Assembly: GCA_020073485.1 (NCBI GenBank)
Contig: JAIQFB010000010.1
Coordinates: 1 to 64,000, forward strand
Source of the DNA: Terriglobia bacterium
GTDB lineage: Bacteria > Acidobacteriota > Terriglobia > Acidiferrales > UBA7541
DNA: 64,000 nt
Direction: 5' to 3'
Made by a program: the position numbers and the translations under genes. This document shows, piece by piece, positions 16,886 to 25,543 of the stretch (position 1 is its first letter; each line of letters starts with the position of its first letter). Below the pieces are notes generated by a model that saw nothing but the letters and a program-made list of their open reading frames with translations, was not told where the DNA came from and searched no databases.

Positions 16886-17593
16886 ATGCCAGCAACACCT
16901 CATATCGAACACCACTTCACGGCCACCGCATCCGTGCGCGACGTCGTCATCGGCATGTCGGACGGCCTGACCGTCCCCTTTGCCCTGGCCGCCGGCATTT
17001 CCGGCGCGCTGGCCGCGAATCCTCATGCCTCGGCGCTGGTGGTGACGGCGGGCCTGGCGGAAATTGCCGCCGGATCGATCGCCATGGGCCTCGGCGGCTA
17101 CCTGGCCGCGCGCACCGATATCGAGCACTATGAATCCGAACGCGAGCGCGAAATTCGCGAGACCGTTGAATTGCGCGATATCGAAGTCGAGGAAGTCGCC
17201 AAAGTGTTCCGCGATTATGGTTTGACTGAGCAAGAAATGGCGCCGGTGGTGAACGCGATTACGGGCGACCAAAAAACCTGGGTCGATTTCATGATGCGAT
17301 TCGAGCTGGGCCTGGAAGAGCCGCAACCCAGGCGCGCGCGCATCAGCGCCTTGACCATCGCAATGTCCTACATTGTTGGGGGAATGATTCCACTCACCCC
17401 GTACATCCTGCTCTCCAACGTGCAAACCGGATTGTGGTGCTCGGTGGGCGTTACGCTCCTGGCCCTCGCGGTCTTCGGCTACATAAAAGGCCGTTTCACG
17501 GGCATCAATCCGTTAAAGGGCGGATTGCAGACCGTCGTCACCGGCGGCCTTGCGGCGGGAGCGGCCTTCCTCATCGCCAAGCTCATCAGTTAG
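16886..17593 (+). CDS. VIT1/CCC1-family transporter
   Basis: A 235-residue membrane protein of the vacuolar iron transporter family, which moves Fe2+ or Mn2+ out of the cytoplasm. It has a first pair of hydrophobic helices (DVVIGMSDGLTVPFALAAG, then ASALVVTAGLAEIAAGSIAMG), a cytosolic acidic/Glu-rich helical domain (about 75-145, with HYESEREREIRETVEL) that binds metal in this family, and a second set of helices to the C-terminus. The ATG is preceded by GGAG at good spacing. It is divergent from era and convergent with corC, an interruption of a conserved gene group, and is followed by inverted repeats. Confidence 0.85.
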   Translation: MPATPHIEHHFTATASVRDVVIGMSDGLTVPFALAAGISGALAANPHASALVVTAGLAEIAAGSIAMGLGGYLAARTDIEHYESEREREIRETVELRDIEVEEVAKVFRDYGLTEQEMAPVVNAITGDQKTWVDFMMRFELGLEEPQPRRARISALTIAMSYIVGGMIPLTPYILLSNVQTGLWCSVGVTLLALAVFGYIKGRFTGINPLKGGLQTVVTGGLAAGAAFLIAKLIS

Positions 17594-17615
17594 GTTGGAT
17601 TCACAGCAAAAACAG

Positions 17616-17866
17616 AGGCTTTAACACAGAGAACACGGAGGACGCTGAGGGCACAGAGAAATGCAAAAAAGCTTTTGAATTTCAGGATTTCGTATCGAGG
17701 GTGAAAATTGGAAGCGGTTCGCTTCTAGCCTCAGGCGAGTGACCATCTTCAAACCCATTCGGGCCGCGCGGAGATTTTCCTTCACTTCCTTGAGTTTCTT
17801 TGATTCCTCTGCTTTCCTTGTTTTCTCTGAGCCCTCTGTGTACTCAGTGTCCTCTGTGTTAAAGCC
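17616..17866. repeat. Inverted repeat of the CACAGAGG family
   Basis: The left arm at 17616-17661 starts AGGCTTTAACACAGAG and continues with several copies of a degenerate CACAGAGGA unit. The right arm at 17822-17866 is its inverted copy ending CTCTGTGTTAAAGCCT. About 160 nt lie between. The space separates the VIT1-type gene from corC. A related stretch occurs at 24284-24315 within the LptE-like coding region. Confidence 0.8.
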
Positions 17867-17875
17867 TTTGACCTC

Positions 17876-19153
17876 TCACTCGGCCGAAACCACCGCCGCC
17901 AACCGCCGCGCCCTCACCCGCAGTACCTTCCTCTGATTCGCCTCCAGAATCTCAAACCGCAGGCCGCCGTACTCCACGCGCTCTCCGGCCGCAGGCACGC
18001 GCCCGGCAACGTGATTCAGCAGTCCCGCAATGGTCGTCGCCGATTCTTCTCCCGACACTTCCCACTCGACGCCAAACAATTCCTGCACCTTCTCGACCGA
18101 CACGCTCCCGCGCAGCACCAGGCTTCCGTCGGGTTCGCGCACCGCGTCCGGCGCCGGCACGCGGTCGTCCTCTCCGATCTCACCGATAATTTCCTCGACC
18201 AAGTCCTCGATGGTCACGATCCCCGCCACCGATCCGTGCTCGTCCACCACGATGGCCATTTGCTGGTTTCGCCGTTGCATTTCCTTCAGCAAATCCGACC
18301 CGTGCTTGGTTTCCGGCACAAACATGGCCGGCCGCGCCATATCGCGCACGCTTCGATGCCGCGCCTCTTCTTCCGGCACCTGCAGCAAGTCCCGCGCGAA
18401 GGCCACGCCGAACGCGTCGTCGAGGGTTTCTTCATACACCGGCACGCGCGAAAATTTTGTCTCGATCAGGAGCTTACGAAGCTGCTCGACGGTCGCGCCG
18501 GCCGCAATGGCCACGACATCCGGCCGCGGCGTCATGAATTCCAGCACGCGCTTGTCGCTGAACTCGACCACCTGCTCGATCATCTGCGCTTCGTCCCGCT
18601 CGAGAATGCCCTCCTGCTCGGCGGCGTCGACCAAGGCTTCGATTCCCTCCTGTTGCGCGGCCTCGCTATCGACGCCGGCATCGTCGGAAATGTGCGCCAG
18701 CGAAATCGCCCCCTGCAGAACCGCCCGGAAAGGCCAGACGATCCACAAAAATGCGCGGATCACCAATGCCAGGCGGATCAGCCAGCGGCCTTTGGTCCGC
18801 GCCAGCAGGAAATCGGGAATAAATTGCGAGAGCAGCAGCACTTCCACCAGAACGTAAATCATCGCCTGCACCAGCGCGTCCCACGTCCCGGGCACGAACA
18901 CGATCACGCCGCGCGCCGTCTCCCACGTGACCAGAACCAGCCACAGATTTGCCAGCAGGCGAAAGCCCGTGGTGCCCCTTATGCGCTCGATGTGAAAATG
19001 CGGTTCGATCTCCGCTTCGAAAAATTCCAGATGCTCGCGCACACGCCCGGTCGTCACGCGTCCCAGCTCGCGGTAGATCCGGTCGATGTAGGAAAAAATC
19101 ACCAGGCCGACGCCCAACGCCGATACCCCGAAGAAGTAGAGAAAAGTCATCAT
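17876..19153 (-). CDS. corC: CorC/HlyC-family CBS-domain membrane protein
   Basis: A 425-residue protein of the CNNM/CorC group implicated in Mg2+ or Co2+ efflux. Four hydrophobic segments lie in the first 150 residues. They are followed by a pair of CBS domains (about 200-320, with MTPRPDVVAI and the later VVDEHGSVAGIVTIEDLVEE) and a C-terminal CorC_HlyC domain (ending GLRFEILEANQRKVLRVRARR). Its start lies 3 nt beyond the ybeY stop, so the two genes are co-transcribed. Direct transport is debated for this family. Confidence 0.87.
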   Translation of the reverse strand: MMTFLYFFGVSALGVGLVIFSYIDRIYRELGRVTTGRVREHLEFFEAEIEPHFHIERIRGTTGFRLLANLWLVLVTWETARGVIVFVPGTWDALVQAMIYVLVEVLLLSQFIPDFLLARTKGRWLIRLALVIRAFLWIVWPFRAVLQGAISLAHISDDAGVDSEAAQQEGIEALVDAAEQEGILERDEAQMIEQVVEFSDKRVLEFMTPRPDVVAIAAGATVEQLRKLLIETKFSRVPVYEETLDDAFGVAFARDLLQVPEEEARHRSVRDMARPAMFVPETKHGSDLLKEMQRRNQQMAIVVDEHGSVAGIVTIEDLVEEIIGEIGEDDRVPAPDAVREPDGSLVLRGSVSVEKVQELFGVEWEVSGEESATTIAGLLNHVAGRVPAAGERVEYGGLRFEILEANQRKVLRVRARRLAAVVSAE

Positions 19154-19156
19154 GGG

Positions 19157-19576
19157 TCAGCCAACTCCCAATCGCCGGCGCAACCTGCGCTCCAGCCGGT
19201 CCATTTCGCCGTGATCGGTTTCATGATCGTATCCTGCCAGGTGAATCATGCCGTGCAGGATCAGGATGCGGAGCTCATCGGCGAGAGTCCTCGCGAACCG
19301 GCGCGCGTTGCGCCGCGCCGTCGCCGGAGAGATGGCAATGTCTCCCACATATTCCGATTTTGCATTCGGTTTCGACCCGTTGACGGGAAAGGAAAGCACA
19401 TCGGTGGGCCCGCGTTTGTGGCGGAAGGTCTGGTTCAACCGCGCCATGGCGTCATCGCCGATCAATTGCACGGTAACCGATTCCGGCGGGAACTTCATTT
19501 CTAGACGCGCGCGCTCGTAGAACTCCTGCAGGGGCTCAATAGCCACGGGTACGCGGCGCTGGCGATTGACGATCAT
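19157..19576 (-). CDS. ybeY: Endoribonuclease YbeY
   Basis: A 139-residue metal-dependent RNase that matures 16S rRNA and takes part in ribosome quality control. The zinc-binding signature is complete: HGMIHLAGYDHETDH, with the three metal-binding His residues. RGPTDVLSFP upstream is also typical. It lies between phoH and corC on the same strand, the common arrangement. Confidence 0.95.
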   Translation of the reverse strand: MIVNRQRRVPVAIEPLQEFYERARLEMKFPPESVTVQLIGDDAMARLNQTFRHKRGPTDVLSFPVNGSKPNAKSEYVGDIAISPATARRNARRFARTLADELRILILHGMIHLAGYDHETDHGEMDRLERRLRRRLGVG

Positions 19577-19606
19577 GTGAGTCTGAGCATTCTTTAGCCA
19601 GGCTGC

Positions 19607-19686
19607 AGTAGCGTAGGCTTCAGCCTGCGCGGTTTAAATCTCACACGTGCGTAATCTAAACAGCGCAGGCTGAAGCCTACACTACT
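19607..19686. repeat. 24-nt inverted repeat in the phoH-ybeY gap
   Basis: AGTAGCGTAGGCTTCAGCCT at the start of the left arm (19607-19630) is mirrored at 19663-19686 with 23 of 24 positions matching, around a 32-nt centre. The core GTAGGCTTCAGCC resembles the other CAGGCT palindromes in the window. Confidence 0.85.
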
Positions 19687-19720
19687 AAAACCGGAGCCGT
19701 GCATTTTCCCTGACCAACAC

Positions 19721-20725
19721 TCAGTTGCGAGGCTCCACTTTCTTGCTCTCAACCGGAGATGCCTTCCGGCCCTCGCCCGCCCCAAACTCTTCGTACGCCT
19801 TGATAATCTGCTGCACCAGATTGTGCCGCACCACGTCGCGTTCATCGAACTTTATGAACGCGATCCCCTCGATGCGTCCCACCACTTCCAACGCCTCGAC
19901 CAGTCCGGATCGCCGGCCCATCGGCAAGTCAATCTGCGTCACGTCCCCGGTCACCACGGCCTTGGAATTGAATCCCAGGCGCGTCAAAAACATTTTCATC
20001 TGCTCGCTGGTCGTGTTCTGCGCCTCGTCCAGAATCACGAAAGAATCGTTCAGCGTGCGCCCGCGCATGAACGCCAGCGGTGCAACCTCCACGATTCCCT
20101 TTTCCAGGAACCGTTCCAATTTATCGGCGTCAAGCATGTCGTACAGCGCGTCATACAGCGGACGCATATAGGGATCGATTTTCTGCTGCAGCGTGCCGGG
20201 AAGAAATCCGAGCCGCTCGCCGGCTTCCACCGCGGGCCGCGCCAGAATAATGCGGTCCACCTGCTTGGTGAGCAGCGCCGAAACGGCCATGGCCACGGCC
20301 AGATAGGTTTTCCCCGTCCCGCCCGGGCCCACGGCAAAGGTCATGTCGTGTTTCTCGACCGCTTCCATGTACGCCCGCTGGTTCGAGCTCTTGGGCGTGA
20401 CGCTTTTCTTCCCGAAAATACGCGGCCGCGATGGCGCCCCCGGCTCCAGAACCTGCTTCAGCGTGGTCTTGTGATCCTGCGTGGCCACGCGAATCATGGC
20501 CTTGACGTCGCCATGGCTCATGCGGCGGCCTTCGCGGATCAACTGGTTGTATTCGTTGATGATGCGGACAGCGCGTTCGACTTGCGGGGCCTCGCCTTCG
20601 ATGGCAAGGTGGTCGTCCTGCAAGTGCGTGGTGACGTGCAGCGCGGATTCCAGCAGTTTGACGTTTTCGTCCAGCGTGCCGAACAGCGATTCCAGCCCGC
20701 CGGCAATGTGTACCGTGCGTCTCAT
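19721..20725 (-). CDS. phoH: PhoH-family ATPase
   Basis: A cytoplasmic PhoH/YbeZ-like P-loop ATPase of 334 residues, a frequent partner of YbeY in RNA metabolism. An N-terminal domain with RNA-binding character (about 1-100) precedes the PhoH core with Walker [29 protein letters not shown] and Walker [12 protein letters not shown] start at the ATG at 20725 (MRRTVHIAG); a TTG at 20761 would add 12 residues and has a GGAGG upstream but at long spacing. It is the first gene of the phoH-ybeY-corC run. Confidence 0.9.
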   Translation of the reverse strand: MRRTVHIAGGLESLFGTLDENVKLLESALHVTTHLQDDHLAIEGEAPQVERAVRIINEYNQLIREGRRMSHGDVKAMIRVATQDHKTTLKQVLEPGAPSRPRIFGKKSVTPKSSNQRAYMEAVEKHDMTFAVGPGGTGKTYLAVAMAVSALLTKQVDRIILARPAVEAGERLGFLPGTLQQKIDPYMRPLYDALYDMLDADKLERFLEKGIVEVAPLAFMRGRTLNDSFVILDEAQNTTSEQMKMFLTRLGFNSKAVVTGDVTQIDLPMGRRSGLVEALEVVGRIEGIAFIKFDERDVVRHNLVQQIIKAYEEFGAGEGRKASPVESKKVEPRN

Positions 20726-20842
20726 GGATGATTCGGAAGGCTTTTCTGCACCTGCAACCAACCGATGGGGTAAACACCTCCGAACTTCAGAGAGGAGCGA
20801 ACAAGGAAAGCGTACTCGAAAGGAACGTGGGGGTCAAGAAAT

Positions 20843-20919
20843 GGTAGGGCAGACACTGTTGCCTGTCCTTGTCCACCCTGCCCAGACTTTACAAGACAGG
20901 CAACAGTGCCTGTCCTACC
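20843..20919. repeat. Inverted repeat between phoH and the Kelch gene
   Basis: Arms at 20843-20870 and 20892-20919 are inverted copies with about three mismatches over 28 positions. The core is CACTGTTGCCTGTC. The centre is about 21 nt. It is another member of the GCCTGT palindrome class. Confidence 0.8.
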
Positions 20920-20933
20920 CAACAAACGGCAAT

Positions 20934-21998
20934 TCACTTTTGGCCATCAGGAAACACAAACGCGTCCACCTCGCCGGTCGAAGCCGCAATCCCCGTCCCG
21001 GAAGATTGCACATCGCCGCCCACCAGAATCAGGCGATTGCCGATCACTCCAGCGGCAAGGCCGTGCCGGCTCACCGGCATCGACGGCATGATGGACCACG
21101 TGTTGCTCGCCGGATCGTACGCCTCAAGCGCGCGGAACGTCGCCATCATGTGCGGGTCCTGAAATTCTCCGCCGGCGACGTACATCCGCCCGCCAAATAC
21201 TCCCGCGCCCAGCGCGCTGCGCGCGGTTGGCATGCGGGAACGCGGCGCGCTCCACTTGTCGGTCGCAGGGTCGTATTCCTCGACCACGGAAATATCCGAC
21301 GCAAGCCCGATGAACGCGGCCCCCACCCTGCCGCCGACCACATAAATTTTCCCGTTGATGACGCCGGCAGCCGTGTGGTTGCGCGGCGTGGGCATGGGAC
21401 TCCGCTCGCGCCAGGTATTTTTCTCGGGATCGTACTCTTCGACCGTGCCAAAGACCATTTGCGGCGTGGTTTGATCGATTTTCGTCTCGGATGACCCGGG
21501 AATATTTCCCGCGCCGCCGATCACATAAATTTTGTCCCCCACCACGGCCGCCACCGGCGAACCGCGCTTGGTCGGCATCGGCGCCAGCGCCTTCCAGGTA
21601 TCGGCCGCGGGATCGTATTCCCACGAATTATTGATGGGCACCCACGCCGGCGGCCCCGATTGCGGATACACAAACCCGCCAAACGCGTAAATCTTCCCGT
21701 GGTATTCAGTTAGCGCCACGTGGTGCGAAGGCAGCGCCATGGGCTTCTTCTTCGTCCAGTGATCGGTGGCCGGATCGTACTCGTACACCAGCCCCATCGG
21801 TTTCCACAGCGGGATCAGCCCGGCAAACACGTACATCTTGCCGCCCGCCGCCGCGCCCAGAATTTCTTCCGCCGGCTCGGGAAACGGCGCCAACTTCTCC
21901 CACTTGCCTTGCGCGAACGCTGCGGAACTCCCCACCAGCAGGCCAGACAGGGCGACGGCGAGTTGAATCAGCCCAGCGCAAATTCGTTTAAATGACAT
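20934..21998 (-). CDS. Exported Kelch-repeat protein
   Basis: A 354-residue protein with a signal peptide (MSFKRICAGLIQLAVALSGL, cleavage near AFAQ) followed by about six Kelch repeats, each with the pattern VYEYDPATDHW...GGKMYVFAG. This predicts a six-bladed beta-propeller outside the cytoplasm. No catalytic residues are identifiable. Related proteins include N-acetylneuraminate epimerases and binding propellers, so the role is open. The ATG at 21998 starts the signal peptide; the longer frame to 22070 adds non-signal sequence. Confidence 0.85.
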   Translation of the reverse strand: MSFKRICAGLIQLAVALSGLLVGSSAAFAQGKWEKLAPFPEPAEEILGAAAGGKMYVFAGLIPLWKPMGLVYEYDPATDHWTKKKPMALPSHHVALTEYHGKIYAFGGFVYPQSGPPAWVPINNSWEYDPAADTWKALAPMPTKRGSPVAAVVGDKIYVIGGAGNIPGSSETKIDQTTPQMVFGTVEEYDPEKNTWRERSPMPTPRNHTAAGVINGKIYVVGGRVGAAFIGLASDISVVEEYDPATDKWSAPRSRMPTARSALGAGVFGGRMYVAGGEFQDPHMMATFRALEAYDPASNTWSIMPSMPVSRHGLAAGVIGNRLILVGGDVQSSGTGIAASTGEVDAFVFPDGQK

Positions 21999-22332
21999 GT
22001 TCGGTTCTCCAATACCCGGATGCGCCGTACTATACAACGGACCGCCCTCCGCTGCATCCGCGCATCCCATTCCCCGGCAAAAATATGGAGAGCCGCGAGT
22101 AGCACAGGCTCTTGCGATGAGCGAGGCGAATCGTCAGCCTGTCGCATTTGAATCTGTGCGGCAAGGATCGAAAACCCGACAGGCTGAAGCTTGTCCTACC
22201 GGGACGTGCGACAATTCGCAGGAGGGGACGTTCGTTGACAAAGACTTGCCCCTCCGTTAGTGTATTTCCATCGAATCCATCGAATCGGAAGCGGCTCCGC
22301 ATGGGAGCTGCCGAAAAAAACAGGAGAATTGA
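21999..22332. other. Intergenic region upstream of rpsT and the Kelch gene
   Basis: About 330 bases between divergent genes. It contains scattered CAGGCT/AGCCTG repeat motifs near 22100-22200 and the rpsT promoter at 22235-22263. I see no gene. Confidence 0.5.
22235..22263 (+). promoter_or_regulatory. Sigma-70 type promoter for rpsT
   Basis: TTGACA at 22235-22240 is followed after exactly 17 bases by TAGTGT at 22258-22263. The inferred start lies about 60 nt before the rpsT ATG. Confidence 0.6.
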
Positions 22333-22638
22333 ATGGCGCAAGGTGCGGCAACAAAAGTAAAGAAGCGTAAACCATCGGTCTTGAAGCGGGCCAAGCAGTC
22401 CCACAAGCGCGCGGCTATTAACCGCGCGAACACCACGCGCGTGCGTTCCGCGATGAAGGCGCTGCGCACGGCCATCGCCGCGAAGGACGCCACATCCGCG
22501 AAGAATCTTCTGCAGCCCACGCTTTCCGCGATCGACAAGGCCATCAGCAAGGGCGTGCTGGAAGAAAATACCGGCAACCGCTACAAATCGCGCCTCAGCC
22601 TGGCCATCAACGGCTTGCAAGCCGCGGCCAAGGCCTGA
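22333..22638 (+). CDS. rpsT: 30S ribosomal protein S20
   Basis: A 101-residue basic helical protein binding 16S rRNA early in 30S assembly. The sequence KKRKPSVLKRAKQSHKR, then NTTRVRSAMKALRTAI and a C-terminal KGVLEENTGNRYKSRL are typical of S20. AGGAG precedes the ATG by 6-7 nt. It is monocistronic, with its own promoter and terminator. Confidence 0.96.
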   Translation: MAQGAATKVKKRKPSVLKRAKQSHKRAAINRANTTRVRSAMKALRTAIAAKDATSAKNLLQPTLSAIDKAISKGVLEENTGNRYKSRLSLAINGLQAAAKA

Positions 22639-22680
22639 CGCGACTGACTTCCCCAAATTGATTTTTTGGAATTTCACCGG

Positions 22681-22709
22681 CCGCCCGGGAGCAAATCCCG
22701 GGCGGTTTT
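22681..22709. terminator. Bidirectional rho-independent terminator
   Basis: CCGCCCGGGA and TCCCGGGCGG form a perfect 10-bp stem around GCAAA, followed by TTTT on the plus strand. It lies between the convergent genes rpsT and holA and could serve both. Confidence 0.88.
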
Positions 22710-22720
22710 GCGTTCAGGAA

Positions 22721-23764
22721 CTACGCCCGCCCCTCGGAAGCCAGTTGCGCCACCAGAAATTCCATCACCGTGCGCTGGCTCCAGCTGCCCGATTTCAACC
22801 GGCTATCGGCCTCATAGAGCGCCTCGAGGCCCTTCGCGAGCTGCGCTTTCGGAAATTTCCGGCACTCCCGCAGTGCAAGCTCCGCCTGTTCCTTCCGCAT
22901 TTTCAGCATTCCCGCGGCCTGCCCTCCGTAGATTCCCCGCGGCAATTCCTGCGCCTCCAGCAGCTTCCGGTACATCCAGGCCAGCCCGCCGAGCAGCGCC
23001 ACCGCCTGCTCCCCATTGCGCAGCAGACTATCCAGAAATTCCAGCGCCTGCGCCGGCTGGCGCGCCGCCAGCATGTCCGCCAAATCCCAGACCTCGTACT
23101 TTTTGTCGGACACCACCAGCAGAGCGACATCCGCCCGCGTGATTTTGCGCCGTTCGCCCGCATACGCCGCCAGCTTTTCGATTTCCGTTCGGATCGCCGC
23201 CAGTTCCCCGTCCAGCATTTCGCACAACTCTTCCGCCGCCTCACGCTCGATTTCCACTCCCAGTTCGCGCGCCATTTCCAAACTGACCGCCTCGGCCAGA
23301 TGAATTCTTTCTTCCGGATTCTCGGAAAGCGCCACCGCCACGGTGAGTGTTTTCTCCATCAAGATTTTGGCCAGGCGCATTCGCTGATCGAGCGCGGACG
23401 CCTCCAGCACCAGAATCGAAAACGGCGCGGGATTGGACAGGTATTCCGAAAGCTCCTTCACGAGCGCGTCGCGCGATTCCTCCCCCAGCCGCTCCCAGGC
23501 CTCCACGCCCGACACGAAAATCACCTGCTGAGCAGCCAGCATGGGCAAAGTTTGCGCCTGCCCCAGAATCCCGGAAAGCTCGTCGTCATCGGCCGAAAAT
23601 CGTTTGATGCCCCAGTCTCGCGAAGTTTCCGGCACGTACGCTTCCACGATTTTCTTCCGGCACATCTCACGCAAGTACCCATCCCCGCCCAGCAGGAGAA
23701 TCCCCGGAACCGGCTTCCCTTTCGCCAGCCGCGCCAGCAATTCGTTCGGCGACACTCCCGCCAT
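22721..23764 (-). CDS. holA: DNA polymerase III delta subunit
   Basis: The 347-residue delta subunit of the clamp loader, which opens the beta clamp. It shows the HolA pattern: LLLGGDGYLREMCRKKI at the N-terminus, LPMLAAQQVIFVSGVEAW, then helical domains with EIEKLAAYAGERRKITRADV and the C-terminal LEALYEADSRLKSG. Its ATG overlaps the stop of the LptE-like gene by one base (TGATG). The lptE-holA order is conserved in many Gram-negative bacteria. Confidence 0.93.
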   Translation of the reverse strand: MAGVSPNELLARLAKGKPVPGILLLGGDGYLREMCRKKIVEAYVPETSRDWGIKRFSADDDELSGILGQAQTLPMLAAQQVIFVSGVEAWERLGEESRDALVKELSEYLSNPAPFSILVLEASALDQRMRLAKILMEKTLTVAVALSENPEERIHLAEAVSLEMARELGVEIEREAAEELCEMLDGELAAIRTEIEKLAAYAGERRKITRADVALLVVSDKKYEVWDLADMLAARQPAQALEFLDSLLRNGEQAVALLGGLAWMYRKLLEAQELPRGIYGGQAAGMLKMRKEQAELALRECRKFPKAQLAKGLEALYEADSRLKSGSWSQRTVMEFLVAQLASEGRA

Positions 23765-24456
23765 CAGAAATTCTCCACAATGTCGGCGACCAGCCGCGAA
23801 GCGAAATCGCGCGACAATCGGCCCATGGCCGGCCCCTGCTCGTCGAAAAATTTCGTGGGGTCGGTCGAGAGCTCGTAGGGCTCGCGGAATAGATAATTAT
23901 CGTTCTTGTAGAGCACTTGCTTGGTCTCCCGCTCCTCGAGCCACACCTTCATGCGCACTGAAACCAGCATCGCGGTGGCGCTGGTCGTGGTGGCGTTCAC
24001 ATTCGGCACCGGCGTGGAGTTCGGGCCAGGGGTCGTGTCGAAAACCACCGGAGTGGCATCGAAGCTGTTGATTTCCGCGTGCAGCACTGCGTCCGCGTCC
24101 CCTTCGGCCGTCACGATCCGGTACTTCGTGCGGGCCAGAAATTCGTGCACGAGCGCTTCGGTCATCACCTGTTCGATGCGGTAGCGGTTCGTGCGGTTCT
24201 CGATCGTGGGAACTGCGATGACTTTCAGCCCCGCGGGAAGCCGCGAAGACGTCCCCGCCACGCGGTAGCCGCAGGCGGAAACAAGAACGGCCACGGAGAC
24301 ACAGAGGCACAGAGGGGAAAGCCGCGAAGAGATGACCGAAAAACCGCGGAAGGCAATTTGAAATTTCACAATTTGAGATTTGAAATAAGCAAAGGGCGGA
24401 AAACCCCGAAAGGTATTTTCAAATTTCACATTTCTAAATTTGAAATTGGATGGCAT
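23764..24456 (-). CDS. lptE: LptE-like LPS-assembly lipoprotein with repeat-derived leader
   Basis: An outer-membrane lipoprotein that would plug and support LptD during LPS insertion. The lipobox is LVSAC with Cys62 in this model, and the mature part starts GYRVAGTSSRLPAGLKVIAVP, typical of LptE. The domain continues through ENRTNRYRIEQVMTEALVHEF. The 61 residues before the lipobox are abnormal: a 20-residue unit (KFRNVKFENTFRGF, KSQIVKFQIAFRGF) repeats, and SPLCLCVSV is encoded by a CACAGAGG-type repeat. I start at the ATG at 24456, 9 nt after GAAGG. An internal non-ATG start closer to the lipobox is possible, so the start is uncertain while the function is fairly secure. Confidence 0.75.
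   Translation of the reverse strand: MPSNFKFRNVKFENTFRGFPPFAYFKSQIVKFQIAFRGFSVISSRLSPLCLCVSVAVLVSACGYRVAGTSSRLPAGLKVIAVPTIENRTNRYRIEQVMTEALVHEFLARTKYRIVTAEGDADAVLHAEINSFDATPVVFDTTPGPNSTPVPNVNATTTSATAMLVSVRMKVWLEERETKQVLYKNDNYLFREPYELSTDPTKFFDEQGPAMGRLSRDFASRLVADIVENF
24284..24447. repeat. Repeats inside the 5' end of the LptE-like gene
   Basis: Two parts are visible. At about 24284-24315 the plus strand reads CCACGGAGACACAGAGGCAC and on, the same unit as at 17616-17661. From 24343 to 24447 an imperfect direct repeat has an exact 60-nt period (ACCGCGGAAGG at 24343, ACCCCGAAAGG at 24403, each leading into AAATTTCACA). Confidence 0.8.
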
Positions 24457-24493
24457 ACGCATCGGCCTTCGCAGCCGAAGCCGGGTTTGTGTC

Positions 24494-25543
24494 TCACGAT
24501 GCAAGCAGCTTCTCCGCAATCGCAACAGCCGTCACGGCCGGGACGCGCAGGTTGTCCGCCGCGCCCCAGAGCCACACGCCGTTTTCGATCAATGGATCGC
24601 GCGCCGGCTGCCCCAATACCGGGCGGCCCTCGCCCACCACGTTCACGTTCGACGGGGCTTCTTCGTTCGACGGAGTCACTTTCAGTCCGGCTGCTTCCAG
24701 ACTTTTCACCACGGCGTCCAGCGCGGGAGCAGTCTGGAATTCCGCGAACGCGCTGAACGTGTGCGAATGAAAAACCGGAGCCTGCACCAGTGAAATCGCG
24801 GGCATGGGAGTCCTCCCCGCCAGGTATCTTCGGACTTCCCCGACGATTCTCGCCCGCGCCTCGTTCAAATCCTCGGCGCTCTCCGGGCCGTAATTGGCCA
24901 GCATATTAAAACCGATCTGCGCATCAAACACCGTCTTGGAAATCGGCTGGAAGGACAACAGATTAACCACCTGACTTTCCAATTCCTCGATCGCCTGCGA
25001 TCCGCGCTCCGACGCAGGCTGCAAAAAAGTCAGCGCCAGACGCGCCAGTCCCAGCGACGCAAACGCCGCGGACATCGAAATCGCGACATCCGCGGGAACC
25101 GAGGGGACCAGGAACAGGCTCTGGGGTTCTCCTGCCGTCAGGCTGGTTGCCGGAGGCGCCAGCAAGCCGTCCAATCCTGGGATCCAGAGTTTCGCGCCCG
25201 GGTCGGCGGCCATCCCGCCGCTGAGGTCGATCACCACGGCGCCCGAACTTCGCGCCTGCATTCCGTGCGCGATGGAAAATCCCGCCGAACCCGCAAAAAA
25301 CGCCATGCGGATGCGCTCGAAGCTTTCCTGGTTCACCGTCTCGATCACTGCCGGCTCGCCACCGAGTGCCGTCAGAGTGCCGGCAGCGATCTCCTCGTCC
25401 AACAGGCGAACTTCCACGGCCGGAAAATTCGATTCTTCCAGCCACAGCTTCAATTCCTTGCCCAGGAGCGAGGACGCGCCGGCGATGGCCACGCGCGAGG
25501 CAGGGCGGGCTGCTTGCTGGGCCGCTTCTCGAGGAGAGGTCAT
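24494..25543 (-). CDS. Aspartate-semialdehyde dehydrogenase-like protein lacking the catalytic cysteine
   Basis: A 349-residue homologue of aspartate-semialdehyde dehydrogenase (Asd). The NAD-binding start reads VAIAGASSLLGKEL, and the dimerisation domain retains APVFHSHTFSAFAEF, matching the conserved substrate-domain segment. The catalytic segment, normally NPNCST, reads VPSVPADVAI at 146-155, so the nucleophilic Cys is absent. Asd activity is therefore unlikely; USG-1 proteins are a known Cys-less branch. Its start overlaps the pssA stop as ATGA, placing it in the psd-pssA operon. Its job there is unknown. Confidence 0.8.
   Translation of the reverse strand: MTSPREAAQQAARPASRVAIAGASSLLGKELKLWLEESNFPAVEVRLLDEEIAAGTLTALGGEPAVIETVNQESFERIRMAFFAGSAGFSIAHGMQARSSGAVVIDLSGGMAADPGAKLWIPGLDGLLAPPATSLTAGEPQSLFLVPSVPADVAISMSAAFASLGLARLALTFLQPASERGSQAIEELESQVVNLLSFQPISKTVFDAQIGFNMLANYGPESAEDLNEARARIVGEVRRYLAGRTPMPAISLVQAPVFHSHTFSAFAEFQTAPALDAVVKSLEAAGLKVTPSNEEAPSNVNVVGEGRPVLGQPARDPLIENGVWLWGAADNLRVPAVTAVAIAEKLLAS

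Noticed and set aside
17616-17866. CACAGAGG repeats as a CRISPR array
   Set aside because: The units are degenerate, about 9 nt long and without spacers of constant size; they form one large inverted repeat.
18011-19504. Long plus-strand open frame of about 497 codons
   Set aside because: Antisense to corC and ybeY, rich in His, Arg and Gln, with no domain.
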